NCBI GenBank assembly: GCA_025994075.1
Contig: JAMQGV010000007.1
Span: 62,001-126,000, forward strand
Direction of reading: 5' to 3'
Source: Vicinamibacteria bacterium
GTDB taxonomy: Bacteria; Acidobacteriota; Vicinamibacteria; Fen-336
Length of the DNA: 64,000 nt
The notes beneath the pieces were generated by a model, which ran no database searches, was not told where the DNA came from, and saw only the letters and a list, made by a program, of their open reading frames with translations. Within the stretch, counting starts at the first letter, position 1. Each line of letters opens with the position of its first letter. This document shows positions 18,543 through 25,963 of this stretch, piece by piece. Made by a program: the position numbers and the translations under genes.

Positions 18543-20338
18543 GCGGCATGCCATTGCTCGAAGCGACCATCTCCAGAGACCTCGCCTGCCACGAGGACGC
18601 CTGGAATCGCCTCCTGCAGCTCAGCTCGCGGCCCGAGATCTTCCTCTCGTTCCGTTGGGCCCGCGCCCTCACTTCCGCAACTGGGCGTCGCCCGATCATC
18701 GTGGCGGTCCGGTCCGCGGGTGAGACTATCGGCCTGCTGCCGCTTTCAGAGGCTGCGGACACACTCTGTTTCGTGGGTGCGCCCGCGGCTGACTACAACG
18801 ACCTCGTTTGCGCGCCAGGCACTGCCAACGACGTCCTGCGAGTCGCGCTTGAGACCCTTCTGGCCACAAGGGAGATTGCCTGGACGCAGTGCCGCCTTGA
18901 CAACGTTCCGGAAGACGGTGCCTTGGGAACGGCCCTTCTCAGTTTGCCAGAGGAACTCACGACCCGCCTGTTCAGTCGAGGTCGCATCGAGTGTCCCGCG
19001 TTTCGGCCAGACCCCCCAACCCCGGGAGCGTTCGAGCGACTGGCTCGCAAGGAGAGCCTCCGTCGCCACGAGAAGCGCCTGGAGCGTCACGGGTTGGTGA
19101 CCTTCTCGCACGTCACGAACCGAGCCCAGATCGTGAGGCACTTCCCGTACTTCCTTGCGCAGCTGAATCAACGCCGCGCGTTGAGGGGTCAGTCACCGCT
19201 TGCCGGGGAAGCCGCGAGAACGCTCGCTGGCTTGGTCGCGGAGCTCGCCCCGGACAACCAGCTTCGCTTCGGCGTGCTGTCGGTTGGCGGGGTGCCCGTG
19301 GCCTATCACCTCGGTTTTCAGAGCGCTGGCAAGTACGTCTGGTACAAGCCCTCGTTCGATATCGGCTACTGGGACGACGGGCCGGGTGAAGTCCTGCTGA
19401 GGCGGCTCTTCCTGCACTGTGAGCGCGAGGGGATTCCAGAGTTCGACTTCACCGTGGGAGACGAGGCGTTCAAGCATCGTTTCGCCAACGTCACGCGTTG
19501 GAATCAGCACTGGGTGCTCGAACGCGACCTGCGTCGAGCGCGACGCCGACGTTGGTACGCTCAGGCTGGCACGGCCACGCGAAGCGGCCTCGCAATGCTA
19601 CCGAGTCCGATCCGGTTGGCGACGAAGGGGGCAGCGTCGCTGCTGCGGGCGTTGGCCAAGGCATCGGGCCGGGCGCTGCGCGCGATCGTCCAGCGAGGAC
19701 CCCGCAGAACGATCGGGGGCTGGCTTCGCCGCCTCGGCTCATCCCTGTACCAGCGGCGAGAAGTTCTCGTGTACTCGCGCCCCAGCGCCGGCACGGCAGC
19801 GGGTGGCCTTCTTGAGGGGGAACACCGCCTGGTGGAGGGCAGCCTTCGCGACGTCGGTCAATTGTTGATCGACTTCCCCGATCATTTCATCGCACGACAT
19901 TTCTGGGGTGCCCGTGACCGGTTCCGCCGTTCAGACAAGCTGTTTATTGCGCGCCGGGAAGGGCGGGTTGTACACACCTGCTGGATCGGGCGGAGGAACT
20001 CGTTGGAGTTGGGGTACGACCTGGGGACGGCCTTCGAGTTGCCTCTCCCTTCCGACTCGTGGCTGATCTATGACTGCTGGACGCCTCCGGAGGCCCGGGG
20101 GAGAGGCATCTATCAGGCATCACTGGACTTCTTGGTTTCTCAAGTCGCTGACGGCGGGCCGGTGTACATCTACGCATTCGCTGACAACCATGCCTCCTGC
20201 CGGGGCATTGAGCGGGCTCCTTTCACACTTCGTCGGCGCATTATCGCGAGGCACTGGCTTCCGGGTCTGGCCCGCCTTCGCGTCTCAAGTGTGGTGGTCC
20301 GCGACGTCCCGCCAGAGGCACTACCCGAACCGGTGTGA
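18539..20338 (+). CDS. Two-domain GNAT (FemAB/CelD-like) acyltransferase fusion
   Basis: A 599-residue protein with two acyltransferase-like halves. Residues ~150-325 look like the Acetyltransf_6/CelD family: FGVLSVGGVPVAYHLGF, KPSFDIGYWDDGPGE and FDFTVGDEAFKHRFAN. A basic Ala/Arg linker (~330-400) follows. Residues ~405-585 form a second GNAT-like domain with a candidate acetyl-CoA loop EARGRGIYQ (~519-525) and YIYAFADNHAS. The start may be TTG at 18539, which overlaps the deacetylase stop, or ATG at 18548. No signal or membrane segment is clear. Context between acyltransferases and a deacetylase suggests N- or O-acylation of a surface-sugar precursor. The fusion is unusual. Confidence 0.78.
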   Translation: MSGMPLLEATISRDLACHEDAWNRLLQLSSRPEIFLSFRWARALTSATGRRPIIVAVRSAGETIGLLPLSEAADTLCFVGAPAADYNDLVCAPGTANDVLRVALETLLATREIAWTQCRLDNVPEDGALGTALLSLPEELTTRLFSRGRIECPAFRPDPPTPGAFERLARKESLRRHEKRLERHGLVTFSHVTNRAQIVRHFPYFLAQLNQRRALRGQSPLAGEAARTLAGLVAELAPDNQLRFGVLSVGGVPVAYHLGFQSAGKYVWYKPSFDIGYWDDGPGEVLLRRLFLHCEREGIPEFDFTVGDEAFKHRFANVTRWNQHWVLERDLRRARRRRWYAQAGTATRSGLAMLPSPIRLATKGAASLLRALAKASGRALRAIVQRGPRRTIGGWLRRLGSSLYQRREVLVYSRPSAGTAAGGLLEGEHRLVEGSLRDVGQLLIDFPDHFIARHFWGARDRFRRSDKLFIARREGRVVHTCWIGRRNSLELGYDLGTAFELPLPSDSWLIYDCWTPPEARGRGIYQASLDFLVSQVADGGPVYIYAFADNHASCRGIERAPFTLRRRIIARHWLPGLARLRVSSVVVRDVPPEALPEPV

Positions 20339-20370
20339 TCCGTCCTGCGGTTCGGACGCTGCGATCTCGA

Positions 20371-22314
20371 TCAGCGAGTAGCCGAAGGGCAGTTCCGGAA
20401 GACCGGCAGCAGCGCTGGGGCGACGAGTCTCGCACCTGCGGGTGACAGGTGGTGCCAATCGTAGTAGAGCGGCTCGCCCTCGGCTTCCATGCGAAAACCG
20501 TCAACGCCCGGCTCGAGCAGGTAGGGATCGACACTCAGGAGGTGCCCTGCTCGCCGAAGCCCCGTGAGGGCCTCTCTCAACCAGGCACCATTGGCGGCGT
20601 GGGCCGAAATCGATGCTCGATACGGCCTGAGGTCGGTTCCGAACAGCCTGCTGTGGATGAGGGCTTTGGGGACCTCGACGGGATGGTTGGGTACCTCCTC
20701 GAGGACCCATGCCCGAGCGTCGAGGAGTTCGATCGTCGAGACGGTGTCTCGCAGGGCCGCGGCCACCTCGGGCCGAGGGGAGTATCCCGACCAACGGGCC
20801 ACCAGCAGCACGTCTGCGATTTGCTGCTTCCTCACGACTTCAAGAATGGCCTGGTTCAACGACTCGAAATCACGGCCTCGCGCTGCCGCGTGCTGGGGAT
20901 GGAAGCCGACGAGCGGAGCCATGGATGGCTGCCAGGCGACAGCCACCGCCGTCCCGCACTGAGCCGCGAGCGCAGTGATTGCAGGCAAGAGTGACCGGGC
21001 GTGGCTGTCTCCCCAGAGCAGGACTCGTGGGGGGCCTTCGATGCCGATCCGTGAGAGTCGACCTGCGCGGGCGTCTTCGAGAGTTGTGGACTTTACGCCG
21101 CTCGTCTCAGCCATGGCGCGCGGCCTGGCTTCCGCAAGGTGTCGAAGCGTGGGGGGGAACAACGACAAGCGCGGGGCAGTGGTCGCCACCGCAAGACCGG
21201 CGCCACCCACGATGATCAGGGAGCACCCCGCCAAGGCCAGGACGGCACGTTGGCTCGGAAACCTCGTGCGATCACGAAACGGAGTCTCGATCCAGCGCCA
21301 GGAAGCGGCCGCCGTGACGACCGAGGTCAAGATCGCGGCCACACGCAGGGTCAGGCTGGGGTCGTCGAGCGACCAGTAGTTCAGGAACGCCAGGATCGGC
21401 CAGTGGATCAGGTAGAGCGAGTACGAAATGAGGCCGATGAACACGACGGGGCGCAGCGCCAGCAACCGGGTGATCGACACCGACTCGCCCCCTGAGCCGC
21501 GGGTGGCTATCAGAATGGCTGCGGTTCCGGCGCAAGGGGGGATGGCCGCAAACCCCGGGAATGGCGTTTCGTGGGAGTAGATTGCCGAACTCACGACAAT
21601 CGCCGCAAGCCCGGCCACCGAAACCGCTTCCCGGAGGATTCGCGACCAGCGCCCTTCGATCGGTGGGGCGAGAGCGACGGCAACTCCAATGAACAACTCC
21701 CAGGCCCGCGAAGGCAGAAGGTAGAAGGCGCTCCCGGGCGCGAAAGTGACCGCGGCTTGGCTCACAGCAAGACTGGCTAGGATCCCTGCACCAGTCGCAG
21801 CGACAGGTAGTAGGGGCCTCCTGAGCGAAGCCCGATGGGCCGCGACCAGCAACCAGGGAAAGATCAGGTAGAACTGCTCTTCGACGGCAAGCGACCAGGT
21901 GTGCAGGAGAGGCTTCTGGTCTGCCGCCCCCGCGAAGTACCCTGTCGCGCTCCTGAAAAACACGTTGGCCGCAAAGATCGCCTGGTAGGCCGCCGACCGG
22001 CCTAGCTCTTCCAGGTTGCGAGGCAGCAGGATCAACGACCCGATGACGAGCACGGACAGAACCAGGAAGACGGCGGCTGGCAGAATGCGCCGCGCGCGCC
22101 GTTCCCAGAAGCTCAGATAGGAAAATGAACCGTTCTCGAGGTCCCTGGCGATCAGTGACGTGATCAGGTACCCGGATACAACGAAGAACACGTCAACGCC
22201 GACGAAGCCCCCGGGGAGTCCAAGCTTGCCGTGATAGAGAACTACGATGAGGATCGCGACCGCCCGAAGGCCATCGACTTCGGGCCGATAGCGGAACTCT
22301 GAGGCGAACGCCAC
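20371..22314 (-). CDS. OafA/YrhL-type acyltransferase with C-terminal SGNH domain (copy B)
   Basis: A 647-residue paralogue of the protein at 15510-17471 with the same order: [45 protein letters not shown], membrane spans including [15 protein letters not shown], then SGNH with [13 protein letters not shown] and [15 protein letters not shown] near the end. It should transfer acyl groups to an extracellular glycan. I place the start at GTG 22314, only 2 nt after the GAF-PP2C stop, because this gives the family N-terminus. The gene therefore looks like the fourth member of the partner-switching operon. Confidence 0.9.
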   Translation of the reverse strand: MAFASEFRYRPEVDGLRAVAILIVVLYHGKLGLPGGFVGVDVFFVVSGYLITSLIARDLENGSFSYLSFWERRARRILPAAVFLVLSVLVIGSLILLPRNLEELGRSAAYQAIFAANVFFRSATGYFAGAADQKPLLHTWSLAVEEQFYLIFPWLLVAAHRASLRRPLLPVAATGAGILASLAVSQAAVTFAPGSAFYLLPSRAWELFIGVAVALAPPIEGRWSRILREAVSVAGLAAIVVSSAIYSHETPFPGFAAIPPCAGTAAILIATRGSGGESVSITRLLALRPVVFIGLISYSLYLIHWPILAFLNYWSLDDPSLTLRVAAILTSVVTAAASWRWIETPFRDRTRFPSQRAVLALAGCSLIIVGGAGLAVATTAPRLSLFPPTLRHLAEARPRAMAETSGVKSTTLEDARAGRLSRIGIEGPPRVLLWGDSHARSLLPAITALAAQCGTAVAVAWQPSMAPLVGFHPQHAAARGRDFESLNQAILEVVRKQQIADVLLVARWSGYSPRPEVAAALRDTVSTIELLDARAWVLEEVPNHPVEVPKALIHSRLFGTDLRPYRASISAHAANGAWLREALTGLRRAGHLLSVDPYLLEPGVDGFRMEAEGEPLYYDWHHLSPAGARLVAPALLPVFRNCPSATR

Positions 22315-22316
22315 CC

Positions 22317-23603
22317 TTAGGAACCGCCCAGGCGGCGGAAGGCGAGGACCGTGATGTCGTCCGCGGGGGCCGCGCCTTCTTCGAAGCGGTCGATCTCCGC
22401 GATCAGGCTCTTCACCAGCTCGGGCACCGGGCGGCCCGATTCGGCGCGCAGCCACGCCTCGAGGCGCGGCGTGCCGTAGAGCTCGCCTCTCGGGTTCTGC
22501 GCCTCGTTGACGCCGTCGGTGTAGGCGAAGAGCGCGTCGCCGGGCCCGAGCCGCACTTCGGCGTTCGCGAAAGGGAGGCCCTCGATCACGGCCAGCGCCG
22601 GCGAAGCCGCGTTCGGCAGCGTCTCCAGCGCGCCCGAGGCGCGCAGCACGTAGGGCGGGTTGTGGCCGCCGTTCGCGTACTCCAGCACGCCGGTGGCCGG
22701 GTCGTAGAGGCCCGCGAACACGGTGACGAACATCGCCCGCTCGTTGTCCCTGGCCAGCTCGTCGTTGACCTGCGCCAGCACCGCGCCCGGGTCGGGTGCG
22801 CCGGCGCCGGCCGCCGCGCGGAACATCGTCCGCGTCACCGCCATGAACAGCGCCGCGCCGATGCCCTTGCCGGACACGTCGCCGACCGCGAACCAGATCC
22901 GGCCCGCGTGCGCGCCCGTGCCCGCGAGCACGTCGTAGAAGTCGCCGCCCACCGTCTTGGCGGGCGCCAGCGCCGCATCGATCTCCAGCACCGGGCTCGC
23001 CGGGAAGCTGCGCGGCAGCATCCCCATCTGGATGTCGTGGGCGAGCCGCAGCCCCTCCTCGATGCGCTGTTTCTCGAGCGCCTCCTCGACCAGCCGCGCG
23101 CGCTCCAGCGCGACGCCCGCGTGGGAGGCGAAGGCCCGCACCAGCACCTCGTCTTCCGCCGAGAACGGCTCGCCGGTGCGCTTGTTGAGGAGCTGGATCA
23201 CGCCCATCAGCCGCCCGTGGTGGGAGAGCAGCGGCGCGGTCAGGATCGAGCGGGTGCGGAAGCCGCCCCTGCGATCGATCTCGGGGTTGAAGCGGGGGTC
23301 CGCGTAGGCGTCGGGGATGTTGACGAGCTCGCGCGTGGCGCCGACGTGGCCCGCAATGCCGGTGCCGAGCGGGACGCGGATCACCAGGCCCTGCGCCGCC
23401 CCCTCCGACACCCGCGACAGCAGCGCGTCCTGGCCTGCGTCGTAGACGTAGAGCGTGCTGCGCTCGGCCTCCATCACCGAGCGCGCCTGGTCCAGGATCA
23501 CCTGCAGCAGCGAGTCGAGGTCGACCTGGGTGGCCAGCGCCATCGACACGTCGAGCAGCGACTGGAGCCGGTCGGCGCGCGGCGCGGCCTCGGTCACGTG
23601 CAA
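22317..23603 (-). CDS. GAF-domain PP2C (SpoIIE/RsbU-like) phosphatase
   Basis: This 428-residue soluble protein has a GAF domain (~15-170; ILDQARSVMEAERSTLYVYD, LIRVPLGTGIAGHVG, RSILTAPLLSHHGRLMGV) and a PP2C/SpoIIE domain with KTVGGDFYD (~217-224), GDVSGKGIGAAL (~241), NGGHNPP, AYTDGVNEA and APADDITVLAF. Metal ligands are all present. It should dephosphorylate the STAS protein encoded just upstream. The start is TTG at 23603, 1 nt after the STAS stop; a GTG two codons on is an alternative. The GAF domain suggests sensing of a small intracellular ligand or redox signal. Confidence 0.92.
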   Translation of the reverse strand: MHVTEAAPRADRLQSLLDVSMALATQVDLDSLLQVILDQARSVMEAERSTLYVYDAGQDALLSRVSEGAAQGLVIRVPLGTGIAGHVGATRELVNIPDAYADPRFNPEIDRRGGFRTRSILTAPLLSHHGRLMGVIQLLNKRTGEPFSAEDEVLVRAFASHAGVALERARLVEEALEKQRIEEGLRLAHDIQMGMLPRSFPASPVLEIDAALAPAKTVGGDFYDVLAGTGAHAGRIWFAVGDVSGKGIGAALFMAVTRTMFRAAAGAGAPDPGAVLAQVNDELARDNERAMFVTVFAGLYDPATGVLEYANGGHNPPYVLRASGALETLPNAASPALAVIEGLPFANAEVRLGPGDALFAYTDGVNEAQNPRGELYGTPRLEAWLRAESGRPVPELVKSLIAEIDRFEEGAAPADDITVLAFRRLGGS

Positions 23604-23604
23604 C

Positions 23605-23934
23605 TCAGGCGAGACGCGCGAGCGCGGCTGCCGCGTCGGGCTCGACCGTGAACAGCGGCGTGAACCCGGCCAGGTCGAACACCTGCTTGACGCCCGGCGC
23701 CAGGCCGCACAGCGCCATCTTCCCGCCGCCCGCCTTGCACTTCTTGGCCAGCATCAGGAACACCCGCAGGCCCGCCGACGACACGTATTCGACGGCGCCC
23801 AGGTCGACCACCAGCCGCGGCTCGCCGGCCCGCGCCAGCAGCGCCGCCTCCAGCTCGCCCGCGCTGTTCGAGTCGACGCGACCCGAAACCGCCACCACCA
23901 GCCCCGGCTCGCGCCGGTCCTCACGGATCTCCAT
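23605..23934 (-). CDS. STAS-domain anti-anti-sigma factor (RsbV-like)
   Basis: A 109-residue STAS protein. VAVSGRVDSNSAGELEAAL and VDLGAVEYVSSAGLRVFLML are the hallmark strands, and the serine in VSSAGLRV is the usual phosphorylation site. The remainder (GGKMALCGLAPGVKQVF) is canonical. In its dephosphorylated form such a protein would bind the RsbW-like kinase and release that kinase's target. The ATG at 23934 overlaps the stop of the upstream ATPase gene by one base (TGATG). Confidence 0.93.
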   Translation of the reverse strand: MEIREDRREPGLVVAVSGRVDSNSAGELEAALLARAGEPRLVVDLGAVEYVSSAGLRVFLMLAKKCKAGGGKMALCGLAPGVKQVFDLAGFTPLFTVEPDAAAALARLA

Positions 23935-24347
23935 CAGATCGGGTCCTCGAGTTTTTTCGCGAGCCGCAGCCGGTTCCAGCCGTCCTGCCGCTCGTACGCC
24001 ACGTCGTCCATCAACTGCTTCACGAGGTAGATGCCGAGGCCCCCGATCGGCCGCTCCTCGAGCGGCGCGGCCAGGTCGGGGTCCTCGCGGGCCAGGGGGT
24101 CGAACTCCACGCCGTCGTCGACCAGGGTCACGTGCAGCAGCCCGTCGGCGACTTCGAAGGTGGCCTCGATCGTGCCCGGCCCGCCGCCGGGGTAGCCCGC
24201 CTTCACGGTGTTGGACAGCAGCTCGTCGAGCACGACCTGGACGCTGCCGATCAACAGGGTCGACAGCGCGCGCTCCTCGGCGAAGGCGTCGAAGGCGGCG
24301 GTCACCCGCGCCACCCCTTCCGCCGTGTTGTCCGCCCGGACCTGCAT
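23934..24347 (-). CDS. RsbW-like serine kinase / anti-sigma factor (HATPase_c_2)
   Basis: A 137-residue GHKL ATPase with VQVVLDELLSNTVKAGY (N box), LVDDGVEFDP (G1) and RPIGGLGIYLVKQLMD (G2). This matches RsbW/SpoIIAB-type kinases, which phosphorylate STAS antagonists and sequester a sigma factor or other partner. It is first in the operon with the STAS and GAF-PP2C genes, so all three partner-switching components are present. No sigma-B-type factor is adjacent, so the output may be elsewhere. It is divergent from the prsW-like gene across 49 bp. Confidence 0.93.
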   Translation of the reverse strand: MQVRADNTAEGVARVTAAFDAFAEERALSTLLIGSVQVVLDELLSNTVKAGYPGGGPGTIEATFEVADGLLHVTLVDDGVEFDPLAREDPDLAAPLEERPIGGLGIYLVKQLMDDVAYERQDGWNRLRLAKKLEDPI

Positions 24348-24396
24348 GCGAGGTGCGCGATGCTAGCACCGGCCGTTCTGAAGTAACCTGCGCCGC

Positions 24397-25386
24397 TTGC
24401 GATTCGCGATCGCGCTCATCCCCGTCCTCGCCTTCCTCGGCCTGCTGATGCTGCTCGACAGCTTCAAGCTGGTCCGGCTGCGGGCCGTCGCCGGGTCGAT
24501 CGCGGTCGGCGCCGCCGCGGCCGCCGTCGCCGCGCTGGTCAACGGCGCCCTGCTCGATCGCCTGCCCCTCGAGCTTTCCACCTACTCGCGCTACGTGGCG
24601 CCCGTCGTCGAGGAGGCGCTGAAGGCGGCCTTCTTGGTGTGGCTGATCGGCCGCGGCCGGGTCGGCTTCCTGGTCGACGCCGCGATCCACGGCTTCGCGG
24701 TCGGCGCCGGCTTCGCGCTGGTCGAGAACGTCCACTACCTGCTGAACCTGGAGGGCGCCGCGCTCACCCTGTGGTTCGCCCGCGGCTGCGGCACCGCGAT
24801 CCTGCACGGCGCCACCATGGCCAGCTTCGCGATGCTGGCCAAGGACCGCTTCGACCGCGCGCCGGGCCCCGCGGCGTTCGTCCCCGCCTTCGGCGTCGCG
24901 GTCGCCGTGCACTCGCTCTTCAACCACTTCGTGCTGCCGCCGCTCGTCTCCGCGCTGGCGCTGCTGGCGACGCTGCCGCTGCTGCTGATGTTCGTCTTCG
25001 ACCGCTCGGAGAAGGCGACCCGCGGCTGGCTCGCCGCCGAGTTCGACGGCGACGTCGAGATGCTGCAGCAGATCGTCCAGGGCGGCGTGCCGCAGACGCG
25101 CACCGGCCACTACCTGGAGTCGCTCAAGACCCGCTTCCCGGGCGAGGTGGTGGCCGACATGTTGTGCCTGCTCCAGGTCCAGCTCGAGCTCTCGATCCGG
25201 GCCAAGGGCATCCTGATGGCCCGCGAGGCCGGCCTGGAGCTCCCGGTCGGCGACGACGTCCGCGCGAACCTCAAGGAGCTCACGTACTTGCGCGGCCAGA
25301 TCGGCCGCACCGGACTGCTCGCGATGCAGCCCATCCTGCGCGGCTCCAGCCGCGACGTGTGGCAGATCGCGATGCTCCAGGGATAG
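24397..25386 (+). CDS. PrsW-like intramembrane protease with C-terminal cytoplasmic extension
   Basis: A 329-residue protein with about seven hydrophobic segments in the first 200 residues. PrsW-family motifs are visible: APVVEEALKA (Glu 72-73), FALVENVHY (Glu 110), ILHGATM (His 137) and VHSLFNHF (His 172, His 177). In Bacillus subtilis PrsW makes the first cut in the anti-sigma factor RsiW. Residues ~200-329 form a soluble helical extension that the core family lacks and I do not recognise. TTG at 24397 is the start; TAACCT ends 7 nt before it. It lies 34 nt upstream of an ECF sigma gene and its candidate membrane anti-sigma factor, a context that fits regulated proteolysis. Confidence 0.85.
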   Translation: MRFAIALIPVLAFLGLLMLLDSFKLVRLRAVAGSIAVGAAAAAVAALVNGALLDRLPLELSTYSRYVAPVVEEALKAAFLVWLIGRGRVGFLVDAAIHGFAVGAGFALVENVHYLLNLEGAALTLWFARGCGTAILHGATMASFAMLAKDRFDRAPGPAAFVPAFGVAVAVHSLFNHFVLPPLVSALALLATLPLLLMFVFDRSEKATRGWLAAEFDGDVEMLQQIVQGGVPQTRTGHYLESLKTRFPGEVVADMLCLLQVQLELSIRAKGILMAREAGLELPVGDDVRANLKELTYLRGQIGRTGLLAMQPILRGSSRDVWQIAMLQG

Positions 25387-25420
25387 ACTCCGCCAACTTT
25401 TCAGGCCCCGCCCTGTATTT

Positions 25421-25963
25421 ATGGTCGATGAGGACCCCGACGATCGGCTCGTGGCGCGATGCCTGGCGGGCGACGTCCAGGCTTTTGAGCCGCTGGTCCT
25501 CCGCTATCAGCGCCCGCTCTACAACGTCGCCTGGCGCCTGCTGGGCCACCCCGAGGACGCCCGCGACGTCGTCCAGGGCGCCCTGGTCAAGGCCTGGCAG
25601 AAGCTCGGCACGTTCGATCCCCGCTACCGGTTCTTCTCGTGGGTGTACCGGATCGTGGTGAACGAGGCCCTCAACCTGCGCGACCGGCGGCCCGCGGTGG
25701 CCCCGCTGGCCGACGACCTGCGGGCGCCGGGAGGGCACCCCGACGACGCCCTGCGCGAGCGGGAGCGTGCCGCCGCGCTGCACGCGGCCCTGCTCGGCCT
25801 GTCGGATTCCGACCGCCAGGTGATCGCCCTGCGCCACTTCGGCGAGCTCAGCTACGCGGAGATCGGCGAGGCCCTCGAGCTCGACGAGAAGACGGTCAAG
25901 TCGCGCCTCCACGAGGCCCGGCGCCGTCTCGGCAAGCGATTGAATCCAGGAGACTTCCAGTGA
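25421..25963 (+). CDS. ECF-family RNA polymerase sigma factor
   Basis: The 180-residue protein has region 2 (FEPLVLRYQRPLYNVAWRLL, PEDARDVVQGALVKAW, RFFSWVYRIVVNEAL) and region 4 (LSDSDRQVIALRHFG, LSYAEIGEALELDEKTVKSR). It lacks sigma region 3, as expected for ECF factors. The stop overlaps the next gene's GTG (GTGA), the usual coupling between ECF sigma and anti-sigma genes. The 34-nt upstream spacer holds AACTTT (25395-25400) and TGTATT (25414-25419), which could be an autoregulated ECF promoter, though this is weak. Confidence 0.93.
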   Translation: MVDEDPDDRLVARCLAGDVQAFEPLVLRYQRPLYNVAWRLLGHPEDARDVVQGALVKAWQKLGTFDPRYRFFSWVYRIVVNEALNLRDRRPAVAPLADDLRAPGGHPDDALRERERAAALHAALLGLSDSDRQVIALRHFGELSYAEIGEALELDEKTVKSRLHEARRRLGKRLNPGDFQ

